From: CAZWUK01 sp964636685
GTDB taxonomy: Bacteria > Bacillota > Clostridia > Christensenellales > CAG-138
Assembly: GCA_964636685.1 (NCBI GenBank)
Contig: CAZWUK010000038.1
Location: forward strand, 1-20,990
Direction: 5' to 3'
DNA length: 20,990 bases
The notes beneath the pieces are model-generated. The model was not told the origin of the DNA. It saw only the letters and a list, made by a program, of their open reading frames with translations, and did no database searches. A program made the translations under genes and the position numbers. Shown one piece after another: positions 13,283 to 20,692 of the stretch. Positions within the stretch are counted from its first letter, which is position 1. Every line of letters begins with the position of its first letter.

Positions 13283-14212
13283 TTAATCGTCAAACATTGC
13301 AGTAGATAAATACCGCTCGCCCGTATCCGGTAAGAGCACGACGACGGTCTTGCCGGCATATTCGTCTCGCCTTGCGATTTCAATTGCGGCGCATAGAGCT
13401 GCTCCGGACGAAATGCCGACGAGAATGCCTTCGCTGCGCGCCATCGCGCGCCCGAACGCATACGCCTGTTCAGTCGTGACCCGGATCACTTCATCGTACA
13501 ACGCGGTATTCAGCACCTTGGGAATAAATCCCGCGCCAATGCCCTGAATCCCGTGCGAGCCGGCTTTTCCGCCGGACAGCACCGGAGACTCCGTCGGTTC
13601 CACCGCAATCAGCCTGACGTTCGGATTCTTTTGCTTCAAAAACGCGCCGACGCCGGTGAGCGTGCCGCCGGTTCCAACACCCGCGACAAAGACATCGACC
13701 TTGCCTTCCGTCTGCTCCCAAATTTCCGGGCCGGTCGTTTTAATATGCGCCGCCGGATTGGCCGGATTTACGAACTGGCCGGCAATCAAGCTGCCCGGAA
13801 TTTCCTTTTGCAGCGCTTCCGCCTTTTCAATCGCGCCGCTCATGCCTTTTTTACCGTCGGTCAAAATCACCTCCGCGCCGTATGCCTTCAGGAGGTTCTT
13901 TCGTTCAACGCTCATCGTTTCCGGCATGGTCAATATCACTCGATAACCGCGCGATGCGCCAATGGCAGCAAGTCCCACGCCGGTATTCCCGCTGGTCGGT
14001 TCAATGACGGTCGCGCCGGGCTGAAGCAGACCGCGCTTCTCCGCGTCGTCGAGCATCGACGCGGCAACGCGATCCTTCGCGCTCCCCGCGGGATTAAAAT
14101 ATTCAAGCTTTGCAAGCACGCGCGCCTTGGCCGCATACGTTTTTTCCAGCTTGCTTACCTCCAGCAGCGGCGTGCCGCCAATCAGATCCGAAATGTTCTT
14201 TGCAATACGCAT
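13283..14212 (-). CDS. cysK: Cysteine synthase (O-acetylserine sulfhydrylase)
   Basis: PLP enzyme that makes L-cysteine from O-acetylserine and sulfide. The 309-residue protein has the PLP lysine K46 in NPAGSAKDR, the substrate loop TSGNTG (73-78), the phosphate-binding GTGGT (180-184) and S269 in GISSGA, all at positions typical for CysK. Start has AGAGG about 10 nt upstream. It lies 75 nt downstream of an Rrf2 regulator in the same orientation, an arrangement seen in Firmicutes where CymR/IscR-type Rrf2 proteins control cysteine genes. A possible internal promoter (14245-14273) lies in the gap, so cysK could be expressed with or without the upstream genes. Confidence 0.95.
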   Translation of the reverse strand: MRIAKNISDLIGGTPLLEVSKLEKTYAAKARVLAKLEYFNPAGSAKDRVAASMLDDAEKRGLLQPGATVIEPTSGNTGVGLAAIGASRGYRVILTMPETMSVERKNLLKAYGAEVILTDGKKGMSGAIEKAEALQKEIPGSLIAGQFVNPANPAAHIKTTGPEIWEQTEGKVDVFVAGVGTGGTLTGVGAFLKQKNPNVRLIAVEPTESPVLSGGKAGSHGIQGIGAGFIPKVLNTALYDEVIRVTTEQAYAFGRAMARSEGILVGISSGAALCAAIEIARRDEYAGKTVVVLLPDTGERYLSTAMFDD

Positions 14213-14244
14213 ATCTGTTTTCCTCTCAATTCTTAATTCATATC

Positions 14245-14273
14245 ATTTTACTATGCTTTATTGTATGACGCAA
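14245..14273 (-). promoter_or_regulatory. Possible cysK promoter
   Basis: Minus strand TTGCGT (14268-14273), 17-nt spacer, TAAAAT (14245-14250), in the AT-rich gap between the Rrf2 gene and cysK. The -35 match is weak. This gap would be the natural site for Rrf2 binding, but no clear palindrome was identified. Confidence 0.35.
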
Positions 14274-14287
14274 AAAACTTGCTTCCT

Positions 14288-14695
14288 TCAACCGCCTCGC
14301 GCGAGCTGCTCCAGCGTTGTGCCATTCAAATAGGAATTGATTACGTTGGATAGCCCCTGCCAAAAAGCGATGGTCGTACAGCAGGCATAACGCGGACAAG
14401 CGTTTTCCTCGTCCTCCATGCAGGCCACCGGCACCATGCTGCCTTCAATCGCGCGCAATATCTCGCCAGACGAATAGCGTTCCGCCGGGCGCGTGAGCCG
14501 GTATCCGCCTTTGGCGCCGCGCAGACTCTTGAGCAGCCCCGCGTTCGTAAGCGGCGTCACGATCTGTTCGAGGTATTTGACGGAGATCCCCTGCCGTGCT
14601 GAAATGTCGCGCAATGCGATCCATTCGCCGGCATCCTGCTGCGCAAGATCGATCATCATGCGCAGCGCGTAGCGTCCGCGCGTTGAGATCTTCAT
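14288..14695 (-). CDS. Rrf2-family transcriptional regulator (IscR/CymR type)
   Basis: A 135-residue winged-helix regulator. The N-terminus MKISTRGRYALRMMIDLA and the recognition region ISVKYLEQIVTPL (37-49) followed by LRGAKGGYRL (58-67) are typical of Rrf2 proteins. Four cysteines, C92, C100, C105 and C106, sit where IscR holds its three Fe-S ligands (spacing differs from IscR's C92/C98/C104). This suggests, but does not prove, Fe-S or thiol sensing. CymR of Bacillus lacks such a cluster. It begins 4 nt after the xdhC stop with GGAGTG as ribosome site, so it is probably co-transcribed with xdhC, and it precedes cysK, a likely target. Confidence 0.9.
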   Translation of the reverse strand: MKISTRGRYALRMMIDLAQQDAGEWIALRDISARQGISVKYLEQIVTPLTNAGLLKSLRGAKGGYRLTRPAERYSSGEILRAIEGSMVPVACMEDEENACPRYACCTTIAFWQGLSNVINSYLNGTTLEQLARGG

Positions 14696-14699
14696 CGTA

Positions 14700-15731
14700 T
14701 CACACTCCGATCGCGCGACATCGTATCATCTCCGCCGCAATGCTAACCGCGATTTCCATCGGCGTCTCTGCGGCAATCGGCAATCCGATGGGCGTGTGCA
14801 CACGGGCAAATTGTGTATCGGTAAAGCCCTCCTCCAAAAGCCGCCTGCGCGTTACTTCCACCTTGTTCTTACTTCCGATGCAGCCGATATAGCCGACGTC
14901 CGTTTGCAGCGCTTGCCGAAGGATCGTATAATCCGCCTGATGGCCGCGCGTCATAATAACAACGAAATCGCGCGACCGCAGTTGCACATGCCCGCCCATC
15001 TCCGAGAACGGCGCCAGTACGCGTTCTTCCGCTTCCGGAAACAGCGTCTCCGTGAGAAACTCCGGGCGATCCTCGCAGACAGTCACGCGAAAATCAAGCT
15101 GGTGCAGCAGCGGCGAAAGCGCCTGTGAGACGTGACCGCCACCGAACAAATATACGCGTCCCTGCCGTGCGACCGGCTCAAAAAACCAAATGTCTCCATG
15201 CAGATTGACCGTTCCGGCACGCTCCGGCAACACGCTGAGCAGCGTCTGCGCATCCATACCCGCGCCCTCCAGCAGCTCGTTTTGCATTGCGATGCAGGCG
15301 TCTGTGACAATGCCCTCGCAGAGCCGGCGGCACAGCCAGACGTCCTCATCCTGTTCTATCGCTTTGCACAGCGTTGTCAGCACTCGCAGCATCTTTCCGT
15401 CCGTTTTGTCGATATACTGAAACAATACCGCGGCCGTCCCGCCGCAGACCATGCCGATATCGGCGGCGTCGTTGGGCGTCATGACGTATTCCGCCGTGCA
15501 GGAAACGCGCGTGGTCAGAATCTCCTTCGCTTTTTCAATCGCATGAAACTCCGCGGCGCCGCCGCCGATGGTACCTGTGGACGTACCGTCGTCAAACACA
15601 AGCATGTTTGCGCCTACGCCGCGCGGCGTGGACCCGGCGCTCTGCAATATCGTCATCAGAATGCAGCTCTCACCGCGCTTTTGCGCTTCCAGCGCCGCAA
15701 AAAACACTTTTTTCATTCTGCGCTTTTCCAT
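14700..15731 (-). CDS. xdhC: XdhC family protein (molybdenum-hydroxylase maturation)
   Basis: A 343-residue two-domain XdhC/CoxI protein. Such proteins bind molybdenum cofactor, help its sulfuration and insert it into xanthine dehydrogenase-type enzymes. The N-terminal domain shows GSTPRG (33-38), GTIGGG (53-58) and DIGMVCGG (91-98, with the conserved Cys at 96). The C-terminal Rossmann-like domain shows YLFGGGHVS, YIGCIGSKNK and a closing TPIGLPIAAETPMEIAVSIAAE. No xanthine dehydrogenase or other Mo-enzyme gene is nearby, so the partner is unknown. Two starts are possible: ATG 15731, only about 5 nt after the predicted transcription start and without SD, and ATG 15716, which aligns better with relatives. 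Confidence 0.88.
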   Translation of the reverse strand: MEKRRMKKVFFAALEAQKRGESCILMTILQSAGSTPRGVGANMLVFDDGTSTGTIGGGAAEFHAIEKAKEILTTRVSCTAEYVMTPNDAADIGMVCGGTAAVLFQYIDKTDGKMLRVLTTLCKAIEQDEDVWLCRRLCEGIVTDACIAMQNELLEGAGMDAQTLLSVLPERAGTVNLHGDIWFFEPVARQGRVYLFGGGHVSQALSPLLHQLDFRVTVCEDRPEFLTETLFPEAEERVLAPFSEMGGHVQLRSRDFVVIMTRGHQADYTILRQALQTDVGYIGCIGSKNKVEVTRRRLLEEGFTDTQFARVHTPIGLPIAAETPMEIAVSIAAEMIRCRAIGV

Positions 15732-15742
15732 TTCATAGTAAT

Positions 15743-15771
15743 ATTATAGGATATAAGTATACCGCTGCCAA
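15743..15771 (-). promoter_or_regulatory. xdhC promoter
   Basis: Minus strand TTGGCA (15766-15771), 17-nt spacer, perfect TATAAT (15743-15748). The -35 box lies inside the stem of the hairpin at 15759-15790. Predicted transcription start is about 15736, so an mRNA using ATG 15731 would be nearly leaderless. Confidence 0.75.
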
Positions 15772-15790
15772 AAGAATTTGGCAACGGTAT
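15759..15790. terminator. Hairpin between the ABC permease gene and xdhC (terminator or operator)
   Basis: Inverted repeat of 14 bp with one mismatch (ATACCGCTGCCAAA / TTTGGCAACGGTAT, loop AGAA). It lies 57 nt after the permease stop, so it could end the ytr-like transcript. However, the following minus-strand tail is only moderately T-rich, and the stem contains the xdhC -35 box. It may therefore serve as an operator or do both jobs. Confidence 0.55.
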
Positions 15791-15847
15791 TTTAAAAGAA
15801 CTTCTTGGTTGTGCGCAATCCGGCGAATCCGGTGTGGCTCCATACCC

Positions 15848-18037
15848 TCAGGCGGGCTTTTCCGCTGTCTCGTACTGTGTCTGCAACGTGCTGTCATTGC
15901 GGATGCGGCAATTGTAGATCAGCTTTTGCAGCCGCATGGCGTCTTCAGTGGAAAAAGCAAGATAAGGCTGCGCATTCTGCATGGTGTTCCAGGTTACGCC
16001 GTACCCGATATTATAATCATTTGTCGTATCGTTGGTGAGCTCCGCACCGCAAACGGCTCGAACGCAAAATTGGGTTGCATCCTCCGCAGGCTTCCCGCGC
16101 CGCAAAATTTCCAGAATTTCACGGATCTCCGCATTGATCTCGGCGCTCATTTCACCGCTGCCCGGATACCACTCCCAGCTGGCGCTGCATGTGCTCGAAT
16201 AGCTGTAATCCGTCAGCGTTCTGTCGGGCGGCAACGTGCAATTGTACGCCTCCAGCGCGCAGCTGAACCGATCGCCCTGTATATTTTTACTGCAATGCGC
16301 GTCAATCTGCTGCAGCCAGCCCTCCGCTAGGCTCAAATCCGCTTCCCCACAGTAGGCATTGTAGAGATTCAGATACAGCGACGCGGTCTGTGGCGTTTGT
16401 TCTGTAATATAATACTCGTTGCAAGTAAGCTTGCTGCCATGGCGCGCATACACGGTGAGCCATCCGAATTGCTGCCCCCAGTTATCATATACACGCAATC
16501 CGCGCTCTTCCAGCGCCGCGACCTCTTCCTGATAGACGTCTAGCAGCGCCTGCGCCTGTTCGGTCGGCAGCACCGCGCCATAATCCGTCCGTGCGGTAAT
16601 ATTCAATGTCGCCGCATCATCCGGCATGGCGCTCAACGCCTTTCGATAATCCGCGTTGTTCTGGCGAATGGTATACAGTTCATCCTCCGCCATCATCGGC
16701 AGGGCGCGCTTTAAAATTCGCCCGTTTTTAAGATGGATGTCTACGCTCGGGCCGTAGCTGAGATAATACTCGCCGTCGATCGATTCATAATAACGCACCA
16801 TATCTGTCGAATCCGCAAGCGCCTTTACGATCATTTCCTTCGAAGCATCCTCCGCGAAACGAACCTTCTCAAGCGTATCCGTTTGGTATTTGAGATTCTG
16901 GTCGCCATAGTTGAAGGTGACATAATCGATTGTGTCAGCCGCCGGTACGTCGCGCAGTATTTGATCGGCGCCAAACCGTGCGGCACCGATTAGCACCGCT
17001 AACAGCGCGATGGGCGCCGCCATCCACGGCAGCGAAAACAGCGCGTGCTTAACGGACTTTTTTTGCACCATCTGACACACAAGATACACTGCAACCGCAA
17101 GCGCCATAAAAATCAAAGCGTTCCGTTTGGACCAGTTTTGATTCATAAACGGCGACCAGTACAGGATCGGCGACATTGCAAGAAGCGCGAGCCCACATGC
17201 GAATATATTCTGGAGCGCACGGCACGCAGTGCTTTGTCCGGTCGTTTCCGACGGTCGCTTGCAGAACAGGAAGCCTGCAAGCAGAAGCTCCGCAAGCGCC
17301 AGCACGAATGAATACAAAATGCCCGGTACAAAGGTCAGCACATCGCCAAGCTTTTGGTAGTTCGCCATTTTACCGATCGCGGCGGTGAAAATATTGTACA
17401 TGGGGTTGAGCAAAATCCCAAATCCCTGCAAGCGGATCAGCTGCGTCTGCGATACGATCATCTGACCCAGCAAATACAGTATCGTCCGCGGCAAAAGCAA
17501 AATTACCACTGCCGCGACAAAGGTTGACATCCATGTCCCCGTCAAAGTCGAGGCAAGTGCCGCCGCCGCAAAAATGAGCAGTGCAAGCGTAAGATACGCC
17601 CCGATCAGAAGCAGCGGGTACGACGGAATCAGCGCAATGCCGTGCAGGCCGAATATTGCCAGCGAAACAAACACGTTTGCAACAATGCCGATCAGGATCC
17701 AGCTGACGCCGGCAAGCGTGACCGCAATAAATATACGGCTGCGTCGAATCGGCAAACTCAGGTAAAAATCGCTCTCCGAACGCTTGTTCAGGAACGAAAA
17801 GCCGTAGAGCGCCAAAGCCAGACCGGAGGCGATTGAAAAATAAATCAGCATCGACGCGTATTCCTCGACGCCGGGAATCTTTGCTACCTGACGGAACTGC
17901 TGCGTCCCCGTCATGTCGGTGACAATACAACCGCGCGCTGTGAGGACGCTCGAAATCGCGGTCGCGGTGACTGATAGAATAATCAACGTGACCGCAAGCT
18001 TTGCAAGCCGCAACAACTGTTGCCGGTAGAATTTCAT
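15848..18037 (-). CDS. ABC-2 type transporter permease with large C-terminal domain
   Basis: A 729-residue membrane protein, permease partner of the ATPase encoded just upstream. The first half (about residues 1-360) holds roughly nine hydrophobic segments, among them about 10-32, 62-82, 104-130 and 140-165. Between the second and third lies NKRSESDFYLSLPIRRSRIF, a loop pattern common in Firmicute ABC-2 permeases. The second half (about 365-729) is polar with no further membrane segment and has several cysteines; it probably sits outside the membrane and may sense or bind the substrate. The start overlaps the ATPase stop (ATGA), with AAAGGAGG upstream. The order regulator-ATPase-permease matches the ytr operon of Bacillus, but the substrate is unknown. 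Confidence 0.85.
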   Translation of the reverse strand: MKFYRQQLLRLAKLAVTLIILSVTATAISSVLTARGCIVTDMTGTQQFRQVAKIPGVEEYASMLIYFSIASGLALALYGFSFLNKRSESDFYLSLPIRRSRIFIAVTLAGVSWILIGIVANVFVSLAIFGLHGIALIPSYPLLLIGAYLTLALLIFAAAALASTLTGTWMSTFVAAVVILLLPRTILYLLGQMIVSQTQLIRLQGFGILLNPMYNIFTAAIGKMANYQKLGDVLTFVPGILYSFVLALAELLLAGFLFCKRPSETTGQSTACRALQNIFACGLALLAMSPILYWSPFMNQNWSKRNALIFMALAVAVYLVCQMVQKKSVKHALFSLPWMAAPIALLAVLIGAARFGADQILRDVPAADTIDYVTFNYGDQNLKYQTDTLEKVRFAEDASKEMIVKALADSTDMVRYYESIDGEYYLSYGPSVDIHLKNGRILKRALPMMAEDELYTIRQNNADYRKALSAMPDDAATLNITARTDYGAVLPTEQAQALLDVYQEEVAALEERGLRVYDNWGQQFGWLTVYARHGSKLTCNEYYITEQTPQTASLYLNLYNAYCGEADLSLAEGWLQQIDAHCSKNIQGDRFSCALEAYNCTLPPDRTLTDYSYSSTCSASWEWYPGSGEMSAEINAEIREILEILRRGKPAEDATQFCVRAVCGAELTNDTTNDYNIGYGVTWNTMQNAQPYLAFSTEDAMRLQKLIYNCRIRNDSTLQTQYETAEKPA

Positions 18038-18951
18038 TTGTCTTCGCCTCCTTTGGCTGCTCCGATCGGAAACGCATACCCCATCGTTTCCATCTCATAC
18101 AAAAACACTTCTTCCAGCGTCATGGGCAGTTGCTCCAGCAGTACCGGCGACATATCGCGCACAAGTCTAATCGCTTTTGCCGAATCGCCGCGCACAATGA
18201 TGCTTGCAACGCTGCCGCTCTTTTCAAAATGCACCACATCCAGCCCTGAAAATTTTGAGCAGTCGAAGTTTTCCCGAAAGGCGACCTGCATTTTGAACAG
18301 CGACGTCCTCAGATTCTCGGCGTCTCCTTCATAGACAAGCGTTCCCTCATACAGTAAGGAAAGCTGGTCGCAGGTATCCTCCAGCTCCCGCAGCGAGTGG
18401 CTGGTCACGACAGCGGTGATGCCGCGATCCGTCACATCGGAATACAGCACGTTTTTCACAAGATTGCGCATCACGGGATCCAGTCCATCGAATGTTTCGT
18501 CGAACAGGATATAGTTCGTTCCCGCTGACAGCGCCAGTATCGTCGCCGCTTGCCTGCGCTGCCCTTTGGAAAATGCGGACAGCGGCTTCTTCCCATCGAG
18601 CCGAAACTGGCCAAGCAAATCGGAAAACCGTTTCCGGTCAAAATTGCGATATGCTGCGGCATATAGCTTCGCCATATCGAAAAGATCGCTTCCGGACAGA
18701 AAATACAGTTCATCCGGTACCAGCGCGACCTTTGCCTTTGCTTCCGGATGCTCAAAAATATTGCCCCCATCGATACAGATACTCCCGCCATCCGGGCGAT
18801 AGATCCCGCTCATCAAACGCAGCAGCGTGGATTTTCCGGCTCCGTTTACCCCCACCAGTCCGTAGATACAGCCATCCGGAATATTGCAGTTCAGCCCATT
18901 GATTGCAGTGATATTATGAAAATGCTTTGTTAAATCTCTGGCTGCGATCAT
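18034..18951 (-). CDS. ABC transporter ATP-binding protein, YtrB/BcrA-like
   Basis: A 305-residue ATPase that powers the adjacent permease. Walker A is GVNGAGKST (34-42), the signature is FSKGQ (127-131), Walker B is ILFDE (148-152) and the switch histidine is H185. The usual Q-loop glutamine is not evident: the equivalent stretch reads ALVPDELYF (76-84). This and the SKGQ signature are common in exporter-type ATPases of this group. A C-terminal extension of about 95 residues follows the nucleotide-binding domain. The start codon overlaps the GntR stop by 4 bases (ATGA) and its own stop overlaps the permease start in the same way, so all three are translationally coupled. Confidence 0.93.
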   Translation of the reverse strand: MIAARDLTKHFHNITAINGLNCNIPDGCIYGLVGVNGAGKSTLLRLMSGIYRPDGGSICIDGGNIFEHPEAKAKVALVPDELYFLSGSDLFDMAKLYAAAYRNFDRKRFSDLLGQFRLDGKKPLSAFSKGQRRQAATILALSAGTNYILFDETFDGLDPVMRNLVKNVLYSDVTDRGITAVVTSHSLRELEDTCDQLSLLYEGTLVYEGDAENLRTSLFKMQVAFRENFDCSKFSGLDVVHFEKSGSVASIIVRGDSAKAIRLVRDMSPVLLEQLPMTLEEVFLYEMETMGYAFPIGAAKGGEDK

Positions 18952-19325
18952 ATCCTCGTTTCCCCCTCATATGCGTCCCTGACCGTCTGCAGCGCATCCT
19001 CCAAGGGCACGCCTGCGAGCAGCAATTCCGCAGAAATATCATATAGCTTGCCGATTTGTTCTTTCTTGGCCGAAAGCAGAAGGCTTCTGGCGTCCTCTGT
19101 AATGTAGCGTCCGCTCCCGGGCGCTGCGCGGCAAAGCCCGCGGCGTTCGAGTTCCGCGTAGGCTTTTTGCAAGGTATTCGGATTGACGGAAACGCTTTGC
19201 GACAGGGTTCTGACGGACGGCAACTGATCTCCGGAGCAAAGCACGCCCGCCAGAATATGCTTCTCCGCCTGCTCGATCACCTGTTCGTAAATCGGCGTGC
19301 GTCCAAATCGGTCGATTTGAAACAT
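18948..19325 (-). CDS. GntR-family regulator, YtrA subfamily
   Basis: A 125-residue repressor-like protein. A winged helix occupies residues about 1-75 (RTPIYEQVIEQ, LPSVRTLSQSVSVNPNTLQKAYAELERRGL), followed by a short helical tail (about 50 residues) instead of a large effector domain, the hallmark of the YtrA subfamily. ATG 19325 is chosen because AGGAGG lies 6 nt upstream; an upstream in-frame ATG at 19376 would lie inside the promoter. It heads the ABC operon and is likely to repress it by binding the perfect palindrome at 19342-19360, just downstream of the -10 box. The inducing signal is unknown; in related systems it is often a cell-wall-active peptide. Confidence 0.92.
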   Translation of the reverse strand: MFQIDRFGRTPIYEQVIEQAEKHILAGVLCSGDQLPSVRTLSQSVSVNPNTLQKAYAELERRGLCRAAPGSGRYITEDARSLLLSAKKEQIGKLYDISAELLLAGVPLEDALQTVRDAYEGETRI

Positions 19326-19341
19326 CTCATCCCTCCTAACC

Positions 19342-19360
19342 GTACTAGTATTGCTAGTAC
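19342..19360. promoter_or_regulatory. Probable YtrA-type operator
   Basis: Perfect inverted repeat GTACTAG-N5-CTAGTAC between the -10 box and the ribosome binding site of the GntR gene. A repressor bound here would block transcription start or elongation of the ytr-like operon. Inferred from position, symmetry and the adjacent regulator. Confidence 0.75.
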
Positions 19361-19364
19361 AGTA

Positions 19365-19392
19365 ATTATACGTCATTTCACACAGTTGTCAA
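19365..19392 (-). promoter_or_regulatory. Promoter of the ytr-like operon
   Basis: Minus strand: perfect TTGACA (19387-19392), 16-nt spacer, perfect TATAAT (19365-19370). Its -35 box overlaps the -35 box of the divergent promoter at 19386-19415. Confidence 0.88.
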
Positions 19393-19415
19393 TCCCCGCA
19401 AAAGCGCGTTATAAT
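19386..19415 (+). promoter_or_regulatory. Divergent promoter of the MBL-fold hydrolase gene
   Basis: Plus strand TTGTCA (19386-19391), 18-nt spacer, perfect TATAAT (19410-19415). Transcription should start at about 19422-19423, that is at the A of ATG 19423, which implies a leaderless mRNA. Confidence 0.65.
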
Positions 19416-19422
19416 GATAATT

Positions 19423-20418
19423 ATGAAGCAACAGCAAACACAACAGGACAACGAATTGGAAAAAATCGAACGACGGCGCGGGATTGGGCGTATATCGGCC
19501 ATTGTCTGCATGATTGCGGCGCTTGCCTTGCTGCTTGATGTTTTTCTCGGGGATCCCGTCGGTATGTTTCACGATCCGTCCGCGCCATCGCCTTCTCCGA
19601 CCGTATCCCCGTCGCCAACCCCTTGCCAGAATGCGGCTTTGGAACGCGGCGATGTTTTGGAGGCCTATTTTATCGACGTCGGTCAGGGCGACTGCATCTT
19701 CCTGCGCTCACCCAGCGGAAAAACCATGCTGATCGACGCCGGGGAAGCAGAGCGTTTCCCCGATGTGCAGGCCTTTTTGTCTGCACAAAACGTAACGTCT
19801 TTGGACGCGGTCGTTGCTACGCATCCGCACTACGACCATATCGGCTCGATGCCGCAAATTCTGGAAAACTACCCGGTAGGCGCTTACTATCAAAACAACT
19901 ACTACTGGGAGAGCCTCACAAACGACAAGGTGCAGTCGTTGCTGCAAGAGAAAAATATTCCCGTGACGAATGTCGTTGCAAGCGCAAATTCCGTCCTCTC
20001 CTGGGACGAAGACGTTACCGTGCAGGTGCTTGCTCCCTATGCCGTCGCCTACACCGAGTGCAACGATTCCTCCATCATTTTGCGCGTCTGCTATGGCGAT
20101 ACCGCGCTGCTATTGATGGGAGACGCTACGGAATTGTCCATTCGACTTGCCATGAAGGCGCTGCCCAACCACAATTTCAGAGCCAATATCATCAAGCTTT
20201 CTCACCACGGCGGCGCGGACGGTACTACATCAAAGCTTCTCTCTGCCTCCGGTGCGACGATGGCGGTCATCAGCTGCGGAATCGACAATGAATACGGGCA
20301 TCCCGCCGAAAAAACACTGCAGCTGCTCTCCCAGTACAATATCGCGGTTTATCGCACGGATCAGCTCGGAACCATCCACGTGGCGCTTGACGGCGCGACT
20401 GCGCAGGTGCTAGAATAG
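19423..20418 (+). CDS. Membrane-anchored ComEC-like metallo-beta-lactamase-fold hydrolase
   Basis: A 331-residue protein with a basic cytoplasmic start, one membrane segment (about 23-44), a Pro/Ser/Thr-rich linker (51-67) and an external MBL-fold domain. Metal-binding residues are THPHYDH (133-139), D233 in MGDAT, HH at 261-262 in SHHGG and H293. FIDVGQGDC (83-91) and NDSSIILR (214-221) are typical of the soluble domain of the competence protein ComEC, and the length fits stand-alone ComEC-like hydrolases. It may act on nucleic acid or another phosphoester outside the cell; the substrate is unknown. ATG 19423 is preferred: the in-frame ATG at 19414 overlaps the -10 box, and neither has an SD. 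Confidence 0.85.
   Translation: MKQQQTQQDNELEKIERRRGIGRISAIVCMIAALALLLDVFLGDPVGMFHDPSAPSPSPTVSPSPTPCQNAALERGDVLEAYFIDVGQGDCIFLRSPSGKTMLIDAGEAERFPDVQAFLSAQNVTSLDAVVATHPHYDHIGSMPQILENYPVGAYYQNNYYWESLTNDKVQSLLQEKNIPVTNVVASANSVLSWDEDVTVQVLAPYAVAYTECNDSSIILRVCYGDTALLLMGDATELSIRLAMKALPNHNFRANIIKLSHHGGADGTTSKLLSASGATMAVISCGIDNEYGHPAEKTLQLLSQYNIAVYRTDQLGTIHVALDGATAQVLE
20387..20416 (+). promoter_or_regulatory. Probable pheS promoter inside the 3' end of the hydrolase gene
   Basis: TTGACG (20387-20392), 18-nt spacer, TGC then TAGAAT (20411-20416), an extended -10. It overlaps the last codons of the preceding gene and would start a leader of about 270 nt that contains the T-box. Confidence 0.6.
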
Positions 20419-20435
20419 CAATATATCAGAATATC

Positions 20436-20657
20436 CTGCGATGATGGAGAAAAGCTTTCTTCTGCGGTTCAGAGAGCGCCTGTTTTGCTGCAAAGGCGTC
20501 CAAGGAAAAAGCATAAAGTTCGCTCCGGAGCTTTATCGGTGAATGTCCAGTAGCCGATAGCGGGTCAGCCCGTTACAGCGTTGAGGTCCTGTGCTTGCAG
20601 GACGAAAAAGGGTGGTACCACGGATTTGCTTCGTCCCTTGCGGGAGGAAGCTTTTTT
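20436..20657 (+). ncRNA. T-box riboswitch, Phe specifier
   Basis: A tRNA-sensing leader that lets pheS be read through when uncharged tRNA-Phe accumulates. The conserved T-box (GGGTGGTACCACGG, about 20610-20623) contains TGGT, which pairs with the ACCA end of the tRNA. Stem III is GTCCTG/CAGGAC (20586-20603), and the stem II region (CGGG...CCCG) lies just upstream. The specifier is probably TTC at 20519-20521 on the 3' side of stem I, in agreement with pheS downstream. GATGA at 20440-20444 marks the base of stem I. Confidence 0.93.
20628..20657 (+). terminator. T-box-controlled intrinsic terminator
   Basis: 10-bp stem with one mismatch (GCTTCGTCCC / GGGAGGAAGC), loop TTGC, then TTTTTT. It competes with the antiterminator formed by the T-box sequence directly upstream. 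Confidence 0.9.
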
Positions 20658-20692
20658 CTTTTTGGAAATACAGAGGAGGAGAGTCATAAAAC

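Noticed and set aside
15132..15749. 205-codon plus-strand open frame opposite xdhC
   Set aside because: Shadow of xdhC, with no family signature or translation signal.
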